A DNA stretch of 64,000 nucleotides from NCBI GenBank assembly GCA_046349435.1, contig JAXMCI010000034.1:1-64000 (forward strand). Direction: 5' to 3'. Below are positions 49,443-56,147 of this stretch, in pieces. The notes under the pieces are model-generated. The model did no database searches. It saw only the letters and a list, made by a program, of their open reading frames with translations, and was not told the DNA's origin. Numbering within the stretch: position 1 is the stretch's first letter; every line of letters begins with the position of its first letter. The stretch is from JAXMCI01 sp046349435. GTDB taxonomy: Bacteria; Pseudomonadota; Alphaproteobacteria; Dongiales; Dongiaceae. The translations under genes and the position numbers were made by a program.

Positions 49443-51175
49443 GAGGCCAGTCCGACGACAGGGGTGGCGGGGCCGCCGGGTTGCAGCCGATCGGGCATCG
49501 GCTTCAGCTGGCAGCCCTCGACGAAGATCTCGAAGAAGTCCGGGGTGGTCTCGAGCTCGACGTGCTCGGCCTCCTTGACCCGCTCCTCCAGCGCCCGGCG
49601 CAGCCGGCGCGAGAGCAGGACCCGCCGCGCCCCCTCGACGGCGGCGTTGCCGATCTTGAGGATGCGCGACTCGGGAACCGGCGGCAGCAGCCCGATGGCG
49701 ATGGCGTTGCCGACGTCGATGTAGTTGGCGAAGCCGCCGGCGAGGTAGAGCCGGTCGACCTCGGCGGGCTCGACGCCGAAGGCGCGCATGACGATCCACT
49801 GGCCGCTGGTGTTGGCCGCCTTGGCCTGGGCGAGGTGGCTGGCATCCTCGCGCGAGAAGGTGATGCCGCGCTCCGGCAGCACCGCCATCGACTGGCGCCG
49901 GCGGTCGGCGGTGAACACCCCCTTGGCGGTCATCAGCCCGTGCCGGCGCAGCTCGGCCAGCAGGTCGATCAGGCCGGAGCCGCACAACCCCTGCGCCGGC
50001 AGCCCGCCGATGGTGCGGTGCTCGACGCAGCGCCCGTCGGGCGCCAGCCGCAGGCTCTCGATGGCGCCGTCCTGGCCGGGCATGCCGTAGGTGACGAGCC
50101 CGCCCTCGAAGGCCGGGCCGGCCGGGCAGGAGGCGACCATCAGCCGCCGGCCGCGCAGCACCGCCACCTCGGTGTTGGTGCCGATGTCGACCAGCATCGC
50201 CGTCTCGTCGCTGCCGAAGGCACGGTCGATGGCGACGAGGTCGGCCGCCATGTCGCCGCCGACATGGCTGGCGACCAGCGGCAGGCCGTAGGCGCGCGCC
50301 TTGGGATGGACCTTGAGGCCGAGCCGCTGGGCGTTCTCCTCGATCGCGCTGCTCGGCCGCTCGCCGGCGCGCCAGGCCGTCTCGATCACCGACTTGTAGG
50401 GGCGCTGGCCGATCGGCTGCACGTCGAGCCGGAAGAACAGGTCGCGCATCGTCGCGTTGCCGGCGAGCGCCACCTCGTAGATGGCGCGCCGCGGCAGCCC
50501 GAGGCGGTCGCAGAGCCCGCCGATCTCGCCGTTGATGGCGGCCGCGGCGCTGCGCTGCAGCTCGCCGGGCTGGGCGCCGTCGTAGGTGATGCGGTGCATC
50601 ACGTCGCTGCCGCCGAAGCGCTGCGGGTTGGCGCAGGAGGCGGTGCCGAGGACGCGGCCGGTGGCGAGATCGACCAGGTCGATGACCAGCGTGGTGGTGC
50701 CGAGGTCGATGGCGAGCCCGAGCAGGTGGCCGCGGAAGCGGTCGATCGGCCGGCCGTCGAGCCGCACCTCGTCGCCGGCGAGCGTCACCGTCGGGTCGAG
50801 CTCGGCGGCGGGGCGCTCCGGCCCGCCGGTCAGGATCTTCGGCCGGCGGCGCAGCGGCGCGAAGGCGATCCCGGCGTCGGCGCGCGCCACCGTCGCCTGG
50901 CAGGCCAGGCGATAGGGCGGGCGCAGGAAGGCCTCGGCCGGCGCCGGCGGCGACAGCGCGTCGGCCCCCTCCGTCACCTCGACGACGCATTCGTGGCAGC
51001 GGCCGCTGCGCCGGCAGGAGGTCGCGACCTCGACCCGCAGCGCGTCGGCATAGTCGAACAGCGTCCGGCCCGGGACGGCCGGGCAGCCCTGGCCGTCATG
51101 CGAGACCGTGCCCGCTCCGGGGGCTGCTCCGGGGCCCGCCCCCGGGCTGGCTTCGGGGCCCGCTTCCGGGCTCAC
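49439..51175 (-). CDS. Reductive activator of corrinoid-dependent methyltransferases (ASKHA-domain, 2Fe-2S)
   Basis: 578 residues from GTG 51175 (overlaps the previous stop). The first 28 residues are a GPEASPGAGPGAAPGAG low-complexity run from a local GC repeat. A 2Fe-2S ferredoxin domain follows with ligands C54, C60, C63 and C92 ('TSCRRSGRCHECVVEV', 'LACQ'). A linker leads to the DUF4445/ASKHA ATPase: 'LLGLAIDLGTTTLVIDLVDL', 'AMLVDIGTNTEVAVLRGRR' and 'GLCGSGLIDLLAEL'. Such RACE/RamA-like proteins use ATP and low-potential electrons to return inactive cob(II)alamin to cob(I)alamin. Its gene lies in the middle of a complete corrinoid system. Confidence 0.92.
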   Translation of the reverse strand: MSPEAGPEASPGAGPGAAPGAGTVSHDGQGCPAVPGRTLFDYADALRVEVATSCRRSGRCHECVVEVTEGADALSPPAPAEAFLRPPYRLACQATVARADAGIAFAPLRRRPKILTGGPERPAAELDPTVTLAGDEVRLDGRPIDRFRGHLLGLAIDLGTTTLVIDLVDLATGRVLGTASCANPQRFGGSDVMHRITYDGAQPGELQRSAAAAINGEIGGLCDRLGLPRRAIYEVALAGNATMRDLFFRLDVQPIGQRPYKSVIETAWRAGERPSSAIEENAQRLGLKVHPKARAYGLPLVASHVGGDMAADLVAIDRAFGSDETAMLVDIGTNTEVAVLRGRRLMVASCPAGPAFEGGLVTYGMPGQDGAIESLRLAPDGRCVEHRTIGGLPAQGLCGSGLIDLLAELRRHGLMTAKGVFTADRRRQSMAVLPERGITFSREDASHLAQAKAANTSGQWIVMRAFGVEPAEVDRLYLAGGFANYIDVGNAIAIGLLPPVPESRILKIGNAAVEGARRVLLSRRLRRALEERVKEAEHVELETTPDFFEIFVEGCQLKPMPDRLQPGGPATPVVGLAS

Positions 51176-51522
51176 TCCGGCGCGCCGTCCGGCGGCTTGG
51201 GCCGGCCGCGCTCGGCCCGGCGCCGCGCCGCGTCGCTGCGGTTGCGGCCGATCCGCGCCTTGGCGGTCGCGTAGGCGCTCGGGTTCGACTCCCAGGCGCT
51301 GCGATAGTCGAAGGTGCCGTCATGGCCGCAGGCGGCCGGCAGCGCCGGGTCGGCGGGCGGGCGCTGGTTGCGGCAGGAGAAGGCGGCGGTGCAGAGATCC
51401 TCGCGGTCGCGATAGGGGCAGCGCGTCACCGACAGCTGGGTGGCGTGGTCGACGATGCCGCGCATCACCTCGGTCAGCCGGTCGAGGCGCTCCTGGTAGT
51501 CCTGCTTGTCGATCTTGCTCAA
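51172..51522 (-). CDS. Small four-cysteine protein of the corrinoid operon, function unknown
   Basis: 116 residues from ATG 51522. The N-terminal third is a helix 'RLDRLTEVMRGIVDHATQLS'. Four cysteines (C35, C44, C50, C65) in 'VTRCPYRDREDLCTAAFSCR' and 'AACGHDG' are spaced for one Fe-S or zinc site. The C-terminus is basic and disordered-looking. It overlaps the activator gene by four bases and follows the corrinoid-protein gene by 14 bp, so it should be made with them. I know no named family. It might pass electrons to the activator or assist its cluster; this is inference. Confidence 0.75.
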   Translation of the reverse strand: MSKIDKQDYQERLDRLTEVMRGIVDHATQLSVTRCPYRDREDLCTAAFSCRNQRPPADPALPAACGHDGTFDYRSAWESNPSAYATAKARIGRNRSDAARRRAERGRPKPPDGAPE

Positions 51523-51536
51523 GCGGGGAGCCGGGA

Positions 51537-52286
51537 TCAGGCGCCGACGCCGAGCAGCTGCTTGGCCAGCGCGACGCAGGCGAGCGCGTCCTTGCCGTAG
51601 CCGTCGGCGCCCATGTCGTCGGCGAACTCCTGGGTCACCGGCGCGCCGCCGACCATGATCTTGACGTCGTCGCGCAGGCCGGCGTCGATGAAGGCCTCGA
51701 TGGTCTTGCCCATGTTCGGCATGGTGGTGGTGAGCAGCGCCGACATGCCGAGCAGCGGCGCGCCATGTTCCTCGACGGCGGCGATGAACTTGTCGGGCGC
51801 GGTGTCGACGCCGAGGTCGATCACCGTGAAGCCGGCGCCGCGCAGCATCATGATGCAGAGATTCTTGCCGATGTCGTGCAGGTCGCCCTTCACGGTGCCC
51901 ATGATCACCGTGCCGACCGGCTCGATGCCCGACGCGGTCATGATCGGCTCGATATGGGCCATGCCGGCCTTCATGGCGCGGGCGCAGGACAGCACCTCGG
52001 GCACGAAGATGTGGTTGTCGCGGAACTTGATGCCGACGACCCCCATGCCGCCGATCAGCCCGTCATCCATGACCTCGAGCGCCCCGACGCCCTCGTCGAG
52101 CGCCTGGCGGGTCAGCCGGCTCGCCAGCTCGTGCTCGCCGTCGATCACCGCGACGGCGAGCTCCTGCAGCAGCGGCCGGACGCGGGAGAACAGCCTGACG
52201 TTGCGCGCGATCTCCTCCGGCCGCTCGACATACTGCTCGATCTCCTGCCGCAGGATGTCGTTGGTGATGTCGCTGAGCTCCGCCAT
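51537..52286 (-). CDS. Cobalamin-binding corrinoid protein (MtbC/MtaC-like)
   Basis: 249 residues from ATG 52286. The N-terminal helical cap (about 35-125) has 'RQALDEGVGALEVMDDGLIG' and 'VPEVLSCARAMKAGMAHIEP'. The Rossmann-like B12 domain carries the DxHxxG motif, D135-x-H137-x-x-G140, in 'TVIMGTVKGDLHDIGKNLC', with 'SALLTTTMPNMGKTIEAFI' and 'VMVGGAPVTQEFADDMGADG'-type ending. H137 should be the lower cobalt ligand. It shuttles the methyl group between the UroD-like methyltransferase and the pterin enzyme. Length is slightly above the family average because of a 35-residue N-terminal extension. Confidence 0.94.
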   Translation of the reverse strand: MAELSDITNDILRQEIEQYVERPEEIARNVRLFSRVRPLLQELAVAVIDGEHELASRLTRQALDEGVGALEVMDDGLIGGMGVVGIKFRDNHIFVPEVLSCARAMKAGMAHIEPIMTASGIEPVGTVIMGTVKGDLHDIGKNLCIMMLRGAGFTVIDLGVDTAPDKFIAAVEEHGAPLLGMSALLTTTMPNMGKTIEAFIDAGLRDDVKIMVGGAPVTQEFADDMGADGYGKDALACVALAKQLLGVGA

Positions 52287-52359
52287 GCGTTCTCCGGCTC
52301 CGGGCTTGGGTCTAGTCGGCGATGTGGACGCCGGACGGCCGCCGCGTCCCGCCCCCCGC

Positions 52360-52440
52360 TGTCATCCCGGCGAAAGCCGGGATCCATCTCGCCGCATCGC
52401 GACGGCGGAGGCATGGATCCCGGCTTTCGCCGGGATGACA
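52360..52440. repeat. Dispersed palindromic repeat, family 3 (full element)
   Basis: TGTCATCCCGGCGAAAGCCG at the left is mirrored by CGGCTTTCGCCGGGATGACA at the right, each with its own short stem, around a 30-base centre. It lies between the UroD-like and corrinoid-protein genes. A single arm recurs at 37845-37872. Confidence 0.8.
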
Positions 52441-52474
52441 AGCGAGGACGGACGCCAGCATCGGGCCGAACCGG

Positions 52475-53542
52475 TCAGTGGGGGTGGTGGTGATGGTGGC
52501 CGTGCTGGTGCTGGCCGTGCCACTCGCACACCGCCTTCTTGATCTCGACGAGGTTCTCGATCGAGGTCTGCAGCGGGATGGCGCATTCCGGCCCGACCAG
52601 CTGGACCCCGGCGTCGAGGTTGCGGAAGACCTCCTCGCGCACCGACTCGGGCCCGCGCGCATAGAGCGTCTCGGGGTTGTTGATGTTGCCGACCAGCGCG
52701 GTGCAGCCATGCACCGCCTGCATCGACTCGCCCGGCTTGTTCTTGGAGTCGAAATGGAAGGCCGCCATGCCGGTCTCGGCGATGTAGCCCATGCGGTCGA
52801 CGGTGCGGCCGCAGATATGCAGGATCAGCGGCGCCGGCAGGCGCTCGGCGAACTCGGTGTGCAGGTCCTGCAGGAAGCGCTTGTAGTACTCGCCGCTGAC
52901 CAGGTCGCCGGTGGCGTGGTCGGGCAGGGTCAGCGCGTCGGCGCCGGCCTCGATCTGGGCAAGGCCGAACTGGATGGTGACCTCCTTCATCCGGTCGAGG
53001 CACTGCTTGGTCTTGCCCGGATCGTCGAGCGACATCAGCAGGAAGGGCTCCACCCCGAAACAGTGATAGCCGAGCGACCACGGGCCCATCGTCTTGCCGA
53101 TGATCGCCACCTCGTCGCCGTAGCGGCGGCGCAGGATGCGGATCGCCTCGAGCACGCAATGGGTGTCGGGATGGATCAGCAGGTCGTTCGGGATGCGGAT
53201 GTCCTCCGGCTCCTTCCAGATCGGCTCGCTCATCCGCACGGTCGGCCAGTTGTCCTTCTGCTCCCACTGGATCTTGCAGCCGAGCGCCGAGGATTCCTGG
53301 ATGATCGAGAACACCGGCATGATGCTGTCGAAGCCGAGCTCGGTGTAGCCGGTGGCGGCCAGCCGGGCCATCAGCTCGGGGTCGCGGTTGGCCTGCGGGA
53401 AGTAGGCGTCGGCGAGGTCCATCAGCTCGACGGTGGCGACCGAGGTCGGGTTGCACACCGGGGTGCGGTCGACCGGCTGCCGCTTGAGCGCGGCCAGCAC
53501 GCGCTGCCGGCTGGTCATCGGGCCTGGGGAGGGGGCGTCCAT
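52475..53542 (-). CDS. UroD-family corrinoid methyltransferase (MtaA/MtbA/MtvB-like, MT I)
   Basis: 355 residues from ATG 53542 (AGGAAGGA upstream). UroD-type barrel: 'RVLAALKRQPVDRTPVCNPT', 'VAIIGKTMGPWSLGYHCFGV' and 'EAGADALTLPDHATGDLVSG'. The zinc ligands expected for methyl transfer are H242 and C244 in 'LILHICGRTVDRMG' and C320 in 'VGPECAIPLQ'. In O-demethylase systems such a protein takes the methyl group from substrate; in methanogens its relatives pass methyl to coenzyme M. The former fits a bacterium with corrinoid, activator and pterin partners. The last 14 residues are nine histidines among G/Q/P (342-355), an unusual metal-binding tail. Confidence 0.88.
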   Translation of the reverse strand: MDAPSPGPMTSRQRVLAALKRQPVDRTPVCNPTSVATVELMDLADAYFPQANRDPELMARLAATGYTELGFDSIMPVFSIIQESSALGCKIQWEQKDNWPTVRMSEPIWKEPEDIRIPNDLLIHPDTHCVLEAIRILRRRYGDEVAIIGKTMGPWSLGYHCFGVEPFLLMSLDDPGKTKQCLDRMKEVTIQFGLAQIEAGADALTLPDHATGDLVSGEYYKRFLQDLHTEFAERLPAPLILHICGRTVDRMGYIAETGMAAFHFDSKNKPGESMQAVHGCTALVGNINNPETLYARGPESVREEVFRNLDAGVQLVGPECAIPLQTSIENLVEIKKAVCEWHGQHQHGHHHHHPH

Positions 53543-53589
53543 GGCGGGTCCTTCCTGGGGGTGAGGGAGCGCTGCGGCTGGCGCTGCAG

Positions 53590-54211
53590 CTAGCGCTCCT
53601 GGGCGCTCGGCGCGGCGAGGATGCCGCGGGCCGCGGTCATTTCCTGCTCGCGGAGCACGGCGCGGACGTTGAGGGCGCGGGGCAGCAGCAGGCCGATCAG
53701 CGCATCGTGCGGCCGGCCGCAGGCGAAGGCGACCCGGCCGTCGGCGTCGCGGTCATCTCGGCGAGCTTGACGAGGCCCTGGGCGATCGCCGCGGCCGCGT
53801 GCGCACCGCCTCGTCCTCGTTCGGCCCGGACAGCGCGTCCGCCTTCGACGGCGCCTTCGCCGTCACCGCCGGCCTTCTTGTCCTCGACGGCCAGCGGCCG
53901 CGGGCGAGCGGCGCCCCGGTCGGCAGCTTCGGCCGCCTGGCGAGGAAGGCGCGGCGGCAGGCCGCCCGGTGCTCGGCCGCAGGGAAGCGCTCAGCGTCTC
54001 GTCGCCCGGCACGCTCTCCAGCCGCGCCCAGCGCGCGCATCGCGGCGGCGACGAAGGCGAGCCGGGCCCCGGTGCCGGCCGCGGGCTGTAGCCTGTGCAC
54101 CCGGCGCCGGCCGGCCGGCCGGCCCGCTCGTAGAGCGCGAGGGATGCCGTCTCCGTGCGGATCCGTCGGCACCAGCTCGATCCGGTGGCCAAGCTCCATG
54201 ACGTGGTTCAT
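53590..54211 (-). pseudogene. Multiply frameshifted gene ahead of the corrinoid operon
   Basis: Fragments of one protein can be followed through at least four frame changes on the minus strand. They are 'MNHVMELGHRIELVPTDPHG' from ATG 54211, then 'SLALYERAG', then 'ARLAFVAAAMRALG', 'AACRRAFL', 'RPLAVEDKKAG', and 'AAAIAQGLVKLAEM'. The end is 'GRVAFACGRPHDALIGLLLP', then 'NVRAVLREQEMTAARGILAA', with a stop at 53590. An intact version would be about 205 residues. I do not recognise the family. It ends 48 bp before the UroD-like gene, so it was probably the first gene of the operon. The frame changes are too many to be a single sequencing error. Confidence 0.6.
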
Positions 54212-54349
54212 CGCACGCGTTCCGCTCCCGCCGGCCTCGGGGTCGCCGGCACACCCATACATGTCATGGCCCGGCTCGCACGCTGCCAACTCCAGCGCCG
54301 CGCGCGGCGCATCGCCGGCCGGCCGCCCGCAGCCGGCGCCGAGGCCAAA

Positions 54350-54373
54350 GATCAAATAGCAGGGATTTTGATC
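54350..54373. promoter_or_regulatory. Candidate operator (24-bp dyad) upstream of the corrinoid operon
   Basis: A perfect inverted repeat GATCAAA-N10-TTTGATC with centre TAGCAGGGAT. It lies 139 bp before the pseudogene's ATG on the minus strand and 112 bp before the secreted-protein gene on the plus strand, so it could control either or both. Best copy of the dyad seen also at 28362, 28463 and 48359. Confidence 0.65.
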
Positions 54374-54484
54374 TATTGCCAATGGGTCCTGCGCCGGGGC
54401 CGCGCGGCCGTCGAACGAGGCGATTGCCGGGATGGCGTCGCCGGGTGCAGTCTTGGCGGACAGGCGACGAGAGGGGAGGAGGCC

Positions 54485-55012
54485 ATGGCACGGCGGATCG
54501 GCCCGGCGGCGGTTGCGCTTCTCCTGCTGCTGCTTGCGGCGGGCCCGGCCCTGGCGGCCGCGGGAGGCGACACCCACAACGAGCTCTACCGCATGCGCGA
54601 CAGCGATCCGGCGCTGCCGGCGGCCTCGGTCCAGCTCGACCGGCTGCTGTTCGCGCTGACCACGGTGGCCGGCAGGTACAGGATCTTCGTCCTGCGGCTG
54701 GAGGCGCCCGGCGACGGTCCCGATCTCGCGCTGTCGCGCACCGCCGACCGGGTGGCGGTCGTCCTCGACGGCCGCGAGGTGCCGGCCCTGCTCGATCCGG
54801 CCGCCGCCGATCCGGCGCTGTGGGACGGGCTCGATCCGGCGCAGCGCCAGGCCCTGCTCTATCCCGCCGCCATCCCGGCCGGCACGATGCGGCAGCTCTA
54901 CCTGCTGGTGCCGGCCGCCGAGGTCGCCGGCGTGCCGAGCGCCTTCCGCGTCACGATCGGCGCCCTCGGGCGCACGCTGGAGCTGCGGCCCGCCGCGCCG
55001 ATGGCCGATTGA
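54485..55012 (+). CDS. Secreted hypothetical protein
   Basis: 175 residues from ATG 54485 after GGGAGGAGG. A clear Sec signal (RIGPAAVALLLLLLAAGPAL, cleavage near ALAAA) leads to a mature domain with 'NELYRMRDSDPALPAASVQL', 'AGRYRIFVLRLEAPGDGPDL', 'ALLYPAAIPAGTMRQLYLLV' and 'SAFRVTIGALGRTLELRPA'. It ends as a beta-rich fold. No cysteines in the mature part and no family recognised. It is followed after 16 bp by a membrane protein, and the two probably form an envelope pair. Confidence 0.7.
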   Translation: MARRIGPAAVALLLLLLAAGPALAAAGGDTHNELYRMRDSDPALPAASVQLDRLLFALTTVAGRYRIFVLRLEAPGDGPDLALSRTADRVAVVLDGREVPALLDPAAADPALWDGLDPAQRQALLYPAAIPAGTMRQLYLLVPAAEVAGVPSAFRVTIGALGRTLELRPAAPMAD

Positions 55013-55028
55013 GCGGGGCGGCGGCGCC

Positions 55029-56111
55029 ATGATCGGCGAGATCTGGCGGGCGGTCGTCGGCTATCTCGAGAAGCAGCCCTATTGGGCGCGGCTGCAGCCG
55101 GTGCTGCTGTTCGGCTTCGTCTATGTCGGCGTGGCGGTCACCGTCCACCAGTACGTCCAGTGGCAGTACGGGCTGGCGCCCTCGCCGCCCGTCTTCCTGC
55201 GCAGCTACCTGTTCCGTCAGGTGACCATCATCATGCTGGCGGTCGGCGCCGCGCTGCTGATCCTGCGGCCCGGCCGGGCGCTGCCGCCGCCGGCGGAGGC
55301 GGGCTGGCGCGGCTGGCTGGCGGCGCGCCGCGCGCTGCTGCTGCGGCGCGGCGCCCTGCTGCTGCTGGTGCTGCTGGCGGCTGCGGTCCTCTGGCTGCGG
55401 CTGGCCTCCACGGCGGCGGTCGCCGACGTCCGGCTCAAGCTCGAGCCGCCGGGCGGCGTCGCCGGCCGGCTCGGCTTCGACCCGGTCGCCTTCGCCTATC
55501 TCGCCTACGAGCTGAACCGGCAGCAGCGCAGCTGGCATCTCGAGATCGACCTCGACCCGTTCGAGCCCGACCTGCTGTCCTCGCGCGATCGCGCCCGCTG
55601 CGCGCAGGACGGCTTCGCCCGGCTGTGCCTCGCCCGGGCCTATGCGACGGCGCTGCCGGAGCCGCCCGGCGCCTTCATCCTGGTCACCGGCGAGCGCTTC
55701 GAGACCGCCGGCGACCGCTATTACTACTGGCTCCACGAGGGCGGCGTGTCGGTGATCTCGGCCGGCGACTGGCAGCGCGAGCAGCCCTCGATCTACGACT
55801 ACCTCGCCTACGCCATCGTCCTGCAGGCCATCCTGATCCATCTCGACCAGCGCTGCCCGGCCTTCGCCGAGCGCCATGCCGAGGGCCGGGTCACCCGCGG
55901 CGAGCTGTTCGAGTTCCAGCCGACGCCGCAGCTGATGCCGGCGGCGATCCTGGCGGCCCATCTCAGCCGCCCGATGGAGGAGCTGCTGTTCAACTGCTTC
56001 GGCCCGGCCTATGCCGCGGACGCCGGCCGGCTGCTGTCGCTCGGCTGGCTGCACGCCGAGACGGTGCAGCGCAACCTGAAGCTGCTCGCCGGGCCGCGGC
56101 CGCCGGGATAG
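55029..56111 (+). CDS. Hypothetical membrane protein with large soluble C-terminal domain
   Basis: 360 residues from ATG 55029. Three membrane segments lie at about 22-40, 63-80 and 107-127. The remaining 230 residues are soluble, with 'FDPVAFAYLAYELNRQQRSW', 'ETAGDRYYYWLHEGGVSVIS', 'IYDYLAYAIVLQAILIHLDQ' and 'LFEFQPTPQLMPAAILAAHL'. 'LEIDLDPFEPDLL' precedes an acidic loop. I cannot name a family. The segments with paired aromatic and His/Asp residues look enzymatic or ligand-binding. It is translated with the secreted protein just upstream (16 bp gap). Confidence 0.7.
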   Translation: MIGEIWRAVVGYLEKQPYWARLQPVLLFGFVYVGVAVTVHQYVQWQYGLAPSPPVFLRSYLFRQVTIIMLAVGAALLILRPGRALPPPAEAGWRGWLAARRALLLRRGALLLLVLLAAAVLWLRLASTAAVADVRLKLEPPGGVAGRLGFDPVAFAYLAYELNRQQRSWHLEIDLDPFEPDLLSSRDRARCAQDGFARLCLARAYATALPEPPGAFILVTGERFETAGDRYYYWLHEGGVSVISAGDWQREQPSIYDYLAYAIVLQAILIHLDQRCPAFAERHAEGRVTRGELFEFQPTPQLMPAAILAAHLSRPMEELLFNCFGPAYAADAGRLLSLGWLHAETVQRNLKLLAGPRPPG

Positions 56112-56147
56112 GCCGTCCGGCCGACCGCGATGCGGCGCACGGCCGGA

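Noticed and set aside
51100..51178. GGGCCCG/CTTCCGGGGC repeats considered as a CRISPR or attachment site
   Set aside because: The units are short, irregular and in frame with the GPEASPGAGPGAAPGAG N-terminus of the activator; there are no spacers.
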